A DNA stretch of 64,000 nucleotides, from contig LT549889.1 in NCBI GenBank assembly GCA_900078775.1, positions 806,001 to 870,000 of the forward strand. The letters run 5' to 3'. The stretch comes from Mycolicibacterium aurum (lineage in GTDB: Bacteria; Actinomycetota; Actinomycetes; Mycobacteriales; Mycobacteriaceae). Both the position numbers and the translations under genes were made by a program. The notes under the pieces are model-generated. The model had not been told where the DNA came from. It saw only the letters and a program-made list of their open reading frames with translations, and searched no databases. Below, piece after piece: positions 28,994 through 37,482 of this stretch. The first letter of the stretch is position 1. Each line of letters opens with the position of its first letter.

Positions 28994-30109
28994 CTACGGT
29001 CGGGTCAACTCCGCGTAGCGGGTGCGGTGGTGGTCGGTGGACCCGAACTCGTACTGCACCGCGGTCAGCCGCTTGAAGTAGTGCCCGATCGCGAGTTCCT
29101 CGGTCATGCCCATGCCGCCGTGCAGTTGCACCGCGTTCTGGCCGACGAACCGGGCGGCCCGGCCGACGGTGGCCTTGGCCGCCGAGACGGCGCGGGCCCG
29201 CTGCTGCGGTTCGGCATCGAGATTGAGCACCGCCAGGTACACCGCGGCCACCGACTGCTCGAGCTCCATGTGCATGTCCACCATCCGGTGCTGCAGCGCC
29301 TGGAAGCTGCCGATCGGCGCGCCGAACTGCTGGCGCTGCTTGCAGTACTCGACGGTGTCGGCGACCACCTTGCGCATGTTGCCGACCGCCTCGGCGCACA
29401 CCGCCGCGGCCCCCTCGTCGCGGGCACGGGACAGCGAATCCCACGCTCCGCCGTCGGTGCCGAGCAGGGTGGCGGGCACCCCGGCCAGCTCGATGTCGGC
29501 GGCCCACCGGTCGTCGACGGTGCGGTAGTGGTGGGCGGTCAGACCGGCCGGCGAATCGGCCAGGTCGACCAGGAACAGCGACAGCCCGGCCGGGGTGTTC
29601 GCGGTGACCAGCAGGTGGGTGGCCAGCCGAGCGTGCAGCACCACGATCTTGGCGCCGTCGAGCACCCAGCCGTCGCCCTCGGCGCGGGCGGTGGTGGTCG
29701 CGTCCTGCCAGCGGTCACCGGACTGAGCCTCGGCGGCGGCCAGCGCGAGCACGGCCGTACCGCCGGCGATCTTCTCCAGCAGCCCGTTGGCGAGTTCACC
29801 GCCGGCCCGCTGCAGCAGCCCGCCGGCCACCACGACGGTGTCCACATACGGTTCGACCACCAGCGCGTGGCCCAGCGCCTCGGCGATCACCATGATCTCC
29901 ACCGGGCCACCGCCGATCCCGCCGAACTCCTCGGGCAGGGCGGCGCCCAGGATGCCGAGTTCGTCGGCGAAGGACCGCCAGATCTCGGGCTGCCAGCCCG
30001 CACCGAGTTTGATGGCGCGCCGGCTGGATTCCAGCCCGTAGCGCGAGGCCAGGAACTTGGTCAGGCCGTCCCGGAGTAGTTCCTGCTCATCGGTGAGCTT
30101 GAAGTCCAT
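28994..30109 (-). CDS. Acyl-CoA dehydrogenase, probable beta subunit of a heteromeric pair
   Basis: A 371-residue FAD flavoprotein of the acyl-CoA dehydrogenase fold ('QRQQFGAPIGSFQALQHRM', 'QLHGGMGMTEELAIGHYFKR'). The C-terminal region where the usual 'YEGTSQIQ' catalytic motif lies reads 'YEFGSTDHHR': Glu354 is present but the rest of the motif is not. The N-terminus is short and divergent. It begins one base after the stop of the next fadE gene, so the two are co-translated. Mycobacteria assemble such pairs into alpha2beta2 enzymes acting on bulky CoA esters, such as steroid side chains. Confidence 0.9.
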   Translation of the reverse strand: MDFKLTDEQELLRDGLTKFLASRYGLESSRRAIKLGAGWQPEIWRSFADELGILGAALPEEFGGIGGGPVEIMVIAEALGHALVVEPYVDTVVVAGGLLQRAGGELANGLLEKIAGGTAVLALAAAEAQSGDRWQDATTTARAEGDGWVLDGAKIVVLHARLATHLLVTANTPAGLSLFLVDLADSPAGLTAHHYRTVDDRWAADIELAGVPATLLGTDGGAWDSLSRARDEGAAAVCAEAVGNMRKVVADTVEYCKQRQQFGAPIGSFQALQHRMVDMHMELEQSVAAVYLAVLNLDAEPQQRARAVSAAKATVGRAARFVGQNAVQLHGGMGMTEELAIGHYFKRLTAVQYEFGSTDHHRTRYAELTRP

Positions 30110-31342
30110 CTACAGTCCCAATTCTGCTTTGGCGAGGATGTTTCGCTGAATTTCGTTGCTACCGGCGTAGATCGAGCCGGCCCGGTCGTTGAAGTAGCGC
30201 AGCGGTGCGACGGCCTGCCAGGGCTCGCCGGACAGGTAGTCCTCCGCCGGGGGTTCGAAGTCGGCGATCGGACCGCCGGGGCAGGCGGCGTGCGGTTGAT
30301 AGGCCCGTCCGCGCGGGCCGGCCGCCTCCATGGACAGTTCGGTCAGCGTCTGGCTCAGCTCGGTCGAGATGATCTTCAGCATCGAGGAGGCCGCACCCGG
30401 GTGCCCGCCGCCGGCCAGCGCGGCCAGCACCCGGTACTCCAGGATCTCCAGCACCTCGGTGCGGATGCGGGCGTCGGCCAGCTTGGCCGCGAACGCCGGA
30501 TCGTCGATCAGCTTGCCGCCGCCCGGTCCCGGTTGCTCGGTGGCGACCTCGGCGATGTTCTCGGCCATCACCTGCAGCGCCGGTGCGGTGGCGCCGCCGC
30601 CGCGCTCGAACTCCAGCAGGTACTTGGCGACCGTCCAGCCCTCGTCGATGTTGCCGAGCACGTTGGCCTTGGGGATCCGCACCCCGTCGAAGAACACCTG
30701 GCTCTGGACCTCCTCGCCGGAGGTCATCACCAGCGGGCGGATCTCGATGCCGGGGGTGGTCATGTCCAGCAGCACGAAGGTGATGCCGTGCTGCTTCTTG
30801 CCGGTGCGGGAGGTGCGCACCAGGGCGAACATCCAGTTGGCCTCGGTGGCGTGGGTGGTCCAGATCTTGCTGCCGGTGCAGACCAGATCGTCACCGTCCT
30901 GCACGGCGGCCATGGAGAGCGCGGCCAGATCGGATCCGGCCTCCGGCTCGGAGTAGCCCTGGCAGAAGAACACCTCGCCGGTGAGGATGCGGGGCAGGAA
31001 GAAGTCCTTCTGCTCCTCGGTGCCGAACTTGACGATCGCGTGCGCCACCATCCGGATGCCCATCGGCGACAGCGACGGGGCGCCGGCCAGCTGGGACTCT
31101 CGGCTGAAGATGTAGTGCTGGGTCAGGCTCCAGTCACAGCCGCCGTACTGGACCGGCCAGGCCGGGGCGGCCCAGCCCCGCTCGTGCAGGATCGCCTGCC
31201 AGGCCAGGCTCGCCTCGTGGTCGCTGTACACGCTGGTCATCAGGCGTCCGGCGCGCTGGATCTCCGGGGTCATCTTCTCCGCCAGGAACTGGCGTACCTC
31301 GTCGCGGAACGCGATGTCCGCGTCTGACCAGCTCAAGTCCAT
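30110..31342 (-). CDS. Acyl-CoA dehydrogenase, probable alpha subunit of a heteromeric pair
   Basis: A 410-residue acyl-CoA dehydrogenase with a good flavin loop ('CQGYSEPEAGSDLA', 'TGSKIWTTHA') and a C-terminal 'SIYAGSNEIQRNI'. In that last motif the usual catalytic glutamate is Ala393, so this chain alone could not use that base. This is the pattern of the FadE26/FadE28-like subunits whose catalytic residue lies elsewhere. First gene of the fadE pair; ATG 31340-31342, about 30 bases after an AT-rich palindrome. Confidence 0.9.
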   Translation of the reverse strand: MDLSWSDADIAFRDEVRQFLAEKMTPEIQRAGRLMTSVYSDHEASLAWQAILHERGWAAPAWPVQYGGCDWSLTQHYIFSRESQLAGAPSLSPMGIRMVAHAIVKFGTEEQKDFFLPRILTGEVFFCQGYSEPEAGSDLAALSMAAVQDGDDLVCTGSKIWTTHATEANWMFALVRTSRTGKKQHGITFVLLDMTTPGIEIRPLVMTSGEEVQSQVFFDGVRIPKANVLGNIDEGWTVAKYLLEFERGGGATAPALQVMAENIAEVATEQPGPGGGKLIDDPAFAAKLADARIRTEVLEILEYRVLAALAGGGHPGAASSMLKIISTELSQTLTELSMEAAGPRGRAYQPHAACPGGPIADFEPPAEDYLSGEPWQAVAPLRYFNDRAGSIYAGSNEIQRNILAKAELGL

Positions 31343-31708
31343 TGAGTGCCTGCCTCTCCGAGTGCTGTCTAACTTAGATATATAAGTAGCAGTTCGATCG
31401 CGGGTTGTGAAATCTATCGCTTCCGTGGGTGCCTGTGACGTGGCCGGTCCACGCGGCGGTGCTATCGGGTAGGCCACGGCGTCATCGCAGGTGGCGACGG
31501 TTTCGGGTGCTAGGCTGTGGTCTTGCCGCGATTCGCGCTGGCAAAGTTTTTGACGTGTTCACACGCTGACCGGTCTTCTTCGCCAGTAGTGGGATTACTC
31601 GGAATCTTTCGATGTGAGCGGTCGACATCGGTGCGGACACCGGTTGCCTGTGTCGATATGTTTCGCACAGGTGCCGCTTCACAGCTATCAAAGGGTTGCT
31701 AACGCAGT
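31343..31708. other. 366-base divergent intergenic region
   Basis: Between the fadE pair (minus) and the flavoprotein-like gene (plus). No convincing gene; short frames in it have no start context or family likeness. It is more AT-rich than its flanks near 31368-31395, where the palindrome and a TATATAA-like stretch lie, so it probably holds both divergent promoters. Confidence 0.6.
31372..31387. promoter_or_regulatory. Palindromic operator candidate upstream of the fadE pair
   Basis: ACTTAGATATATAAGT: five-base perfect arms (ACTTA/TAAGT) around an AT-rich centre, 30 bases upstream of the fadE start and over a possible -10 element. A local repressor would bind here; which one is unknown. Confidence 0.4.
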
Positions 31709-32464
31709 ATGTGGGACGAGATGGTCGACATGGTCGCGGTGGGCGCCGGGCCAGGAACGCTGGCGGCCGCGGTCGCCGCGGCCGACGCCGGGCTGGACGT
31801 CCTGGTGGTCCGTCCCGGTGCGGTCACCCCGGTCGACGACAGTGGCACGCGGGGTTGGCTGCCGGTGGTCGGCGATCCCGAGACGGCCGCGTACTTCGAT
31901 GCGCTGGCCGAGGATCTGCCCACCGAAGCGCTGCCCGAGGGTGCCGCCGGTCTACAGGTCCGCGCCCTGCGCGAGGTCCAGGTCGACAAGTCCCGGCGCG
32001 CACACGTCGAGACGTTCGTCGGCTCCCGGCTCGGGGTGTGGGCGGCCACCTGCATCGCCTCCCCGTACGGCCTGTTGTTCACCCGCGTCGACGATTGGCC
32101 GACCACCACCATGCGCACCTCGGGGGAGACGTCGTTCGAGGTGCTGACCCTTGAGGAGACCGGGCCGGCCGACCGGACGTTCACCGAGCGGCTGGACGCG
32201 CTGGTGGCCGACCGCGACATCGATGTGGTGGAGGACAGCCCGCTGCAGCGTTTCGTGTTCGAGGAGGGCGAGATCGCCGGTGTGGTGGTCGATCTACCGA
32301 AGGGACCGTGGGCGGTGCAGGCCCGCGTCGGCATCGTGGTGACGTCCCCGAACCCGTGCCCGCCCGATGACCGGATCCTGCCCGCGGACAGCCGGATCGC
32401 CCTGGTCGGGCTGACGGCGAGCAGGTTCGGCCGGGTCGAGGTACTGACCGCGACTCACGCCTAG
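31709..32464 (+). CDS. FAD/NAD(P)-binding-like protein lacking a substrate domain
   Basis: A 251-residue protein opening with a Rossmann dinucleotide fingerprint, 'DMVAVGAGPGTLAAAVAAADAGLDVLVV', of the FAD-dependent fumarate reductase/ketosteroid dehydrogenase type. Those enzymes have 450-570 residues; here the substrate-binding half and C-terminal FAD motif are missing, though the frame is clean and the end is not abrupt. It may be a stand-alone nucleotide-binding protein kept in mycobacteria. It converges on the second GGDEF-EAL gene with 14 bases between. Confidence 0.7.
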   Translation: MWDEMVDMVAVGAGPGTLAAAVAAADAGLDVLVVRPGAVTPVDDSGTRGWLPVVGDPETAAYFDALAEDLPTEALPEGAAGLQVRALREVQVDKSRRAHVETFVGSRLGVWAATCIASPYGLLFTRVDDWPTTTMRTSGETSFEVLTLEETGPADRTFTERLDALVADRDIDVVEDSPLQRFVFEEGEIAGVVVDLPKGPWAVQARVGIVVTSPNPCPPDDRILPADSRIALVGLTASRFGRVEVLTATHA

Positions 32465-32478
32465 GCCGGCCTGGCCGA

Positions 32479-34272
32479 TCAGGCGGAGAAGTCCACCGGT
32501 ATCGCACCGCGGCGCAGCAGCGCCTCCATCTGATCGCCGGGAATCGGGCGCGAGAGCAGGAACCCCTGCGCCCGGTGGCAACCGTGCTGTAGCAGCGTGG
32601 TCGCGGCCGTCTCGGTCTCCACGCCCTCGGCCACCAGCTGCAGATCGAACGCCTCGGCCAGCGCGATGATCGCCCGCACGATGGCCAGATCTCCCGGGTC
32701 GGCACCGAGATCGCGGACGAAACTCTTGTCGATCTTGAGGGCGTCCACCGGAAGCGATTTCAGCAGGGACAGCACGCTGTAACCCGTTCCGAAGTCGTCG
32801 ATCGCGACCTTTACCCCGGCCTCGTGCAGCTTGGCCAGCGTCACCCGGGTGACCTCAAGGTCTTGTACGACAATGCTTTCGGTGATCTCCAGGCACACCG
32901 AGCCGGCCGGCAGCCCGAACTCGGCGACGATCGCGGCCACCGATTCGGCGAAACCGTCCGCGACCAGCTGCACCGGGGACACGTTGACCCGCAGCACCGC
33001 ATCGAGTCCGACGCCGTTGGCCCGCCAGCGGGCGAACTCGGCGCAGGCCGTGCGCATCACCCAGCGGCCCAGTTCGCCGGCCAGGTTGATGGATTCGGCG
33101 ACCCCGATGAACGCGTCCGGGGCGAGCAGGCCGCGGGTGGGGTGCTGCCAGCGGACCAGCGCCTCGGTGGCCAGCACCTTGCCGGTGCGCATATCCACCT
33201 CGGGCAGATAACGCAGGAACAGCGCGCCGGTCTCGATGACGTTCTGCAGGTGCAACTCGATGTCGTTACGGAACTCGCTCTCCAAAGAGATCGCGTCCGA
33301 GTACAGGATGACCTGGTTGCCGCCGGAGTTCTTGGCGGTGAGCACGGCCTGATCGGCATGCCGCAGCAGATCCGAGGTGGAGTCCCGGCCGGGCACCCCG
33401 ACGGCGACCCCGATGCTGACCGTGCGGGTGACCATCTCACCGTCGATCGGCACCTTCTGGGACAGCACCTGCTGCAGCCGGCCGGCGAGTGCCTCGGCCG
33501 CGGTGACATCGGTGGGGGAGTCCGGGATGACCACGAACTCGTCACCGCCGAGTCGGGCGATCATGCTGGGTCCGGCGGCCTCGGCCAGCCGCCCGGCCAG
33601 CACCCGGATGAAGTGATCGCCGGCGGAGTGGCCGAGATAATCGTTGATCGCCTTGAGCCGGTCCAGGTCGAAGAACAGCGCGCTGACCGGTCCGGTCTGG
33701 TCGGGCCGCAGCCGGGCGTCCAGATGGGCCATCAGGGCCCGGCGGTTGTGCAATCCGGTGAGGTCGTCGTGCTCGGCCAGGAAACGCAGCCGATCCTCGG
33801 CGTGCACCCGGGCCTGGACCTGCGCGAACAGGGTGGCGATCGCGGTCAGGGCATGCAGTTCCTCGGAGGTCCACTCGCGGTCCCCGGCCGACACGAAGCC
33901 CAGCAACCCGGTCGTCACCTCACCGGAGCGCAACGGCACGCAGGCCACGGTGCTCCCGGTGGACGCATCCGCCGGCCGCTGCACCAGCGGTTCGGCGAGC
34001 GTCTCACTCAGCGCATACAGCGGTTCGGCGTCGGCGAAGTGGATCAGCGCCCGCGAATCGGGCTGGGTGTCGAGCGGACGGGGCGGCCACTGTGCGATCA
34101 GGCGTGTGGCATGAACGGTGTGGTCGTGGTGGCGCAGGAAGCTGGAGTCGACACCGAAGTACGTCACCAGTTCGGCAAGAACCTGCTGGCTGACGCCGGT
34201 GACGGTGGCGGCGTCGACGGCGATCAGACGGGTGGCGACCGCGGTGACGACGAGTTCGAGGCTGCGGGGCAC
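32479..34272 (-). CDS. GAF-GGDEF-EAL cyclic-di-GMP protein, both active sites intact
   Basis: A 597-residue paralogue of the 20.1-22.0 kb protein. GAF-like region about residues 20-155, GGDEF about 165-330 with 'LGGDEFVVIP' (242-246), EAL about 345-590. Unlike the paralogue, the EAL catalytic set is complete: 'EALVRW', 'NVSPVQ', 'EITESIV', 'IDDFGTGYS', 'KIDKSF' and 'AEGVETE'. It can be predicted to both make and break cyclic di-GMP, or mainly degrade it. Soluble; no membrane segment. It is 14 bases from the convergent flavoprotein-like gene. Confidence 0.93.
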   Translation of the reverse strand: MPRSLELVVTAVATRLIAVDAATVTGVSQQVLAELVTYFGVDSSFLRHHDHTVHATRLIAQWPPRPLDTQPDSRALIHFADAEPLYALSETLAEPLVQRPADASTGSTVACVPLRSGEVTTGLLGFVSAGDREWTSEELHALTAIATLFAQVQARVHAEDRLRFLAEHDDLTGLHNRRALMAHLDARLRPDQTGPVSALFFDLDRLKAINDYLGHSAGDHFIRVLAGRLAEAAGPSMIARLGGDEFVVIPDSPTDVTAAEALAGRLQQVLSQKVPIDGEMVTRTVSIGVAVGVPGRDSTSDLLRHADQAVLTAKNSGGNQVILYSDAISLESEFRNDIELHLQNVIETGALFLRYLPEVDMRTGKVLATEALVRWQHPTRGLLAPDAFIGVAESINLAGELGRWVMRTACAEFARWRANGVGLDAVLRVNVSPVQLVADGFAESVAAIVAEFGLPAGSVCLEITESIVVQDLEVTRVTLAKLHEAGVKVAIDDFGTGYSVLSLLKSLPVDALKIDKSFVRDLGADPGDLAIVRAIIALAEAFDLQLVAEGVETETAATTLLQHGCHRAQGFLLSRPIPGDQMEALLRRGAIPVDFSA

Positions 34273-34491
34273 CTAGACCTCTCTGTGTGACGCACCTGGT
34301 CGGCGCCGCACGCGGTGCACGGCCCCGGCAATACGCAGTGTTGGGCGCGTCGCGGTATCGCTCCGGCACCTGGCCGCCGGCGGGTTCCGGTCAGCCCCGC
34401 AGAGTCTATTGCAGACACCGGCGCACATCGGTGACCTCCGGCGGTCGTGGCGCACCTGCTCGTCGGCGGTACCGGCGGTATCCGCCGCCGA

Positions 34492-35241
34492 TCAGACTCC
34501 GGCCGGCAGGGCCTCCCCGTATGCGCCGACGTCGTCGAGCAGTGGCAGCAGCACGCGGTTCTCGGCGCGGGTGGCGGTGATCTGTTGCGGCTCTGCGGTT
34601 CTGGTGAACTCGGCCTGATCCCACCACATCATCTTGGTTTCGTAGCGTTCGTCGGGGTAGGGCGTGGCCGGGATGCGGGTGGCGACGACGCCGCCCGAGG
34701 AACGCCATTTGTCCAGGACGTGTGCCGCGGCGGTGGCCATGGCGAATTTCGCGCCGAGGATGAAGGTGGCGTGCAATGGCATACGCGCCAAGACCGGGGT
34801 GAGCGCGCGACTGTGGGGGAACCGGTCATCGGACCAGGCGGTCTTGATCTCCACCACGCCGAAGGGCAGGCGATCCTCGATCATCTTGCGCACCAGCGGA
34901 AGTGAAGTCTGTCCGGCCCACTCGACGATCGCATGGCTCTCCTCGGCCTCGCGATAGGGGCCCTGTGCGCGGACGCCGCCGACCACCTGGCCGGCGTCGT
35001 CGACCGCGGCGAGGAACAGTGACGTGGCGACGGGGTCGACGAGTGTGCCCGGATCGATGGCGCGTTCCACCCCGTGTTTGCGGTAACTGCGCAAAGCGCC
35101 CTCGATGAAGTCATCCCACAGCTCGGGTTCGGCCGCGGGGGTGGACAGCACGAGGGTGCATTGGGATGTTCGATCCCACCACTGTGCGGATGCATTGTCG
35201 GGCAGTCCGCGAAACGCGGTTTCGGCGACAGACACGCTCAT
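34492..35241 (-). CDS. Conserved hypothetical protein, possibly GNAT-like
   Basis: A 249-residue soluble protein from ATG 35239-35241 (MSVSVAETAF). It shows alternating strands and helices such as 'LFLAAVDDAGQVVGGVRAQGPY' and 'ATFILGAKFAMATAAAHVLDKW', loosely like N-acyltransferase folds, but no acetyl-CoA loop is clear. I do not recognise the family with confidence. Base use is like its neighbours. A 219-base gap separates it from the GGDEF-EAL gene downstream. Confidence 0.7.
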   Translation of the reverse strand: MSVSVAETAFRGLPDNASAQWWDRTSQCTLVLSTPAAEPELWDDFIEGALRSYRKHGVERAIDPGTLVDPVATSLFLAAVDDAGQVVGGVRAQGPYREAEESHAIVEWAGQTSLPLVRKMIEDRLPFGVVEIKTAWSDDRFPHSRALTPVLARMPLHATFILGAKFAMATAAAHVLDKWRSSGGVVATRIPATPYPDERYETKMMWWDQAEFTRTAEPQQITATRAENRVLLPLLDDVGAYGEALPAGV

Positions 35242-35658
35242 TCCCGGACCCACCGATCAGTTGCAGGACCGTAGGCCCTTATCGGGGTACGTTCCTGGGA
35301 GTTATTCGAATAGTGGAGTTAAGTATCGCTATATCCAGGTCAGATACCAGCGGCAATTTCACACCGGGCCCGACAATTCATTGCTGGCCGAGCATAGGTG
35401 CAGATTTGGCAACGATACGAGTTAACTGCGCATAGTGGTTATCCGGTAAGAAATTGGCTAACTCGTTAGATTTGGCAAATATCATTTGCCGTGCGCGGAG
35501 TTTTCTATATCGATCGCGCATCCGGCGACTCGGTCGGCATTCCCGGCCATCCCGGCGGCGGGCCGGCTCGGCGTTGCCGGGACCCGGTGTCCGACCCGTC
35601 CGGATTACAGACTATGCATGAACCTTGAAAAGTCGACCGCGCTACCGGAGGAGGAGCA
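35242..35658. other. 417-base AT-richer intergenic region with repeats
   Basis: No gene supported. Base composition is clearly less GC-rich than the flanks from about 35280 to 35510. It contains the direct repeat AGATTTGGCAA (35402-35412 and 35468-35478, 66 bases apart), CTAACTCGTTAG (35458-35469) and GGCAAATATCATTTGCC (35474-35490). It separates divergent genes and looks like a large control region. Confidence 0.6.
35474..35490. promoter_or_regulatory. 17-base perfect palindrome upstream of the MaoC gene
   Basis: GGCAAATATCATTTGCC: seven-base arms around ATC. It overlaps the second copy of AGATTTGGCAA and shares the ten bases CAAATATCAT with 37416-37425, in front of the fadE / SDR-thiolase divergent genes. 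Probably an operator for a fatty-acid-type regulator. Confidence 0.55.
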
Positions 35659-36111
35659 GTGCAGGTTTTCAAGAATCTCGACGAGTTGGTGGAAGCCCAG
35701 GGGGCCGAACTGGGGCCGACGGAGTGGCTGGAGATCAGCCAGGAGCGGGTCAACAAGTTTGCCGATGCGACCGAGGACCACCAGTGGATCCACGTCGACC
35801 CCGAGCGCGCCAAGGACGGGCCGTTCGGTGGGACCATCGCCCACGGTCTGCTGACCCTCTCGCTGTTGCCGCACTTCAACCATCAGCTGTATTCGGTGGA
35901 GGGCATCTCGCTGGCGGTCAACTACGGCTACAACAAGGTCCGGTTCATCACCCCGGTGAAGGTGGGCGCCCGGGTGCGCGCCCGCGGCGTGGTCAACGAC
36001 GTCACCCAGCTCCAGGGTGCCGCGCAGTCCACGGTGACCATCACCGTCGAGATCGAGGGCTCGGAAAAGCCTGCGGCCGTTGCGGAGTCGATCATTCGCT
36101 ACATCGCCTGA
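35659..36111 (+). CDS. MaoC-like (R)-specific enoyl-CoA hydratase (HtdZ-type)
   Basis: A 150-residue single hot-dog hydratase that adds water to trans-2-enoyl-CoA. The hydratase-2 motif is complete: 'FADATEDHQWIHVDPERA' with catalytic Asp and His, then 'GPFGGTIAHGLLTLSLLP'. It closely resembles M. tuberculosis Rv0130 (HtdZ). GTG start 35659 has GGAGGAGGAG just upstream. It is followed by a hairpin terminator and converges on a fadE gene; the promoter carries a palindrome shared with the neighbouring catabolic operon. Confidence 0.92.
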   Translation: MQVFKNLDELVEAQGAELGPTEWLEISQERVNKFADATEDHQWIHVDPERAKDGPFGGTIAHGLLTLSLLPHFNHQLYSVEGISLAVNYGYNKVRFITPVKVGARVRARGVVNDVTQLQGAAQSTVTITVEIEGSEKPAAVAESIIRYIA

Positions 36112-36130
36112 CGTTCCGTCGGGTACGGCA

Positions 36131-36158
36131 GAAGGCCTCGGGTTCGCCCGAGGCCTTC
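36131..36158. terminator. Bidirectional terminator hairpin
   Basis: GAAGGCCTCGGG and its exact complement (12-base stem) closed by TTCG, between the convergent MaoC and fadE genes. Stem and tetraloop are very stable; only a short T-rich stretch follows. Confidence 0.75.
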
Positions 36159-36176
36159 GGTGTTTCACGGCCGCTG

Positions 36177-37364
36177 TCAGTGGGACGCCTTGGCGTTGCG
36201 CTGCGCGGCCTTCACCAGTCCGCCGCCGATGATGAGCCGCTGGATCTCGCTGGTGCCCTCGTAGAGACGCAGCAGTCGCACCTCGCGGTAGATCCGCTCG
36301 ACCGCCACCTCACGCATGTAGCCGCTGCCGCCGTGGATCTGCACGGCCAGATCGGCGACCTTGCCGGCCATCTCGGTACAGAACAGCTTCGCCGAGGACG
36401 GTGCGATGCGCCGGTCCTCCTCGGTGACCCACAGCCGCGCCGCCTCCCGGACCAGGGCCCGGCCGGCCATCACGCCGGTCTGCTGGTCGGCGATCATGGC
36501 CTGCACCAACTGGAAGTCGCCGATCGGCGTACCGCCCTGGGTCGCGGTGGCGGCGTAGGCCACCGATTCGTCGAGGGCGCGCTGCGCGGCGCCCACGGCG
36601 AGCGCGGCGATGTGCACCCGGCCACGGGCCAGCGACGTCATCGCCGCCCGGTAGCCGACATCTTCGCTGCCGCCGACCAGCGCGTCGGGGCCGACACGGA
36701 CCTCGTCGAAGCTGACGTCGGCGGTCCAGGCCCCCTCCTGGCCCATCTTGGCGTCCTTGGCGCCGATGGTGACGCCGGGGGAGTCGGCGGGCACCAGGAA
36801 GACCGCGATCCCGGCGCCGTCGGCGTCGGCCGGGCGGGTGCGGGCGAAGGTGACGAACAGATCGGCGTTGGGGGCGTTGGTGATGAACCGCTTCTGACCG
36901 GTGATCACCCAGCTGTCTTCGTCCTTGACGGCCTTGGTGCGCAGGCCCGCCGGATTGGAACCGGCGCCCGGCTCGGTCAGCGCGAAGGAGGCGACCACCG
37001 CGCCGGAGGCGATGCCTTCGAGCCACCGGGACTTCTGCTCATCGGTGCCGAAGCCGACGAGCACCTGCCCGGCGATGCCGTTGTTGGTGCCGAACATCGA
37101 ACGCAGCGCCAGGCTGGTGTAGCCGAACTCCATGGCCAGCTCGACGTCCTGGGCCAGGTTGAGGCCCAGCCCACCCCACTCCTGCGGGATCGCGTAGCCG
37201 AACAGGCCCATCTCCTTGGTCTGCTCGCGGATGTCGTCGGGCACCCGGTCACCGGCCATGATCTCCAGCTCGCGCGGGACCACCTGATTGCGGACGAACT
37301 GCCGGGTGGCGGCGAGGATGTCGGCGAAGTCTTCGTCGGACACGGCGGTCGGATTGGCGGCCAT
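36177..37364 (-). CDS. Acyl-CoA dehydrogenase
   Basis: A 395-residue FAD enzyme forming trans-2-enoyl-CoA. It has the full homotetrameric set: 'SFALTEPGAGSNPAG', 'ITGQKRFITNAP', 'QIHGGSGYMRE' and catalytic Glu369 in 'YEGTSEIQRL'. The start ATG 37362-37364 (MAANPTAV) has AGGAG nine bases upstream and is preferred over an upstream in-frame start. It is divergent from the SDR-thiolase-fadE-GntR operon, the two sharing a 118-base control region. Confidence 0.94.
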   Translation of the reverse strand: MAANPTAVSDEDFADILAATRQFVRNQVVPRELEIMAGDRVPDDIREQTKEMGLFGYAIPQEWGGLGLNLAQDVELAMEFGYTSLALRSMFGTNNGIAGQVLVGFGTDEQKSRWLEGIASGAVVASFALTEPGAGSNPAGLRTKAVKDEDSWVITGQKRFITNAPNADLFVTFARTRPADADGAGIAVFLVPADSPGVTIGAKDAKMGQEGAWTADVSFDEVRVGPDALVGGSEDVGYRAAMTSLARGRVHIAALAVGAAQRALDESVAYAATATQGGTPIGDFQLVQAMIADQQTGVMAGRALVREAARLWVTEEDRRIAPSSAKLFCTEMAGKVADLAVQIHGGSGYMREVAVERIYREVRLLRLYEGTSEIQRLIIGGGLVKAAQRNAKASH

Positions 37365-37415
37365 CAGCGGCGACTCCTGGATTGATGCGACAAACGGTCG
37401 GGTGATTTGATACAA

Positions 37416-37429
37416 CAAATATCATATTT
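37416..37429. promoter_or_regulatory. AT-rich palindrome in the fadE / SDR divergent promoter
   Basis: AAATATCATATTT (37417-37429) is a perfect palindrome around a central C. With the base before it, it gives CAAATATCAT, identical to ten bases of the palindrome in front of the MaoC gene (35476-35485). The likely ligand is the GntR protein encoded at 40624, which closes the operon starting here. Confidence 0.5.
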
Positions 37430-37482
37430 TATGTTTGACGCCAGGCCCCAAGGCGGGGCCGTCAGGAAAGGGATGGGCTGGC

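Noticed and set aside
31482..31691. 69-residue minus-strand frame in the fadE/flavoprotein gap
   Set aside because: No ribosome site, no family likeness, and base pattern not codon-like.
35105..35435. Short plus-strand frames in the AT-richer gap
   Set aside because: They begin inside the hypothetical gene on the other strand and show no protein character.
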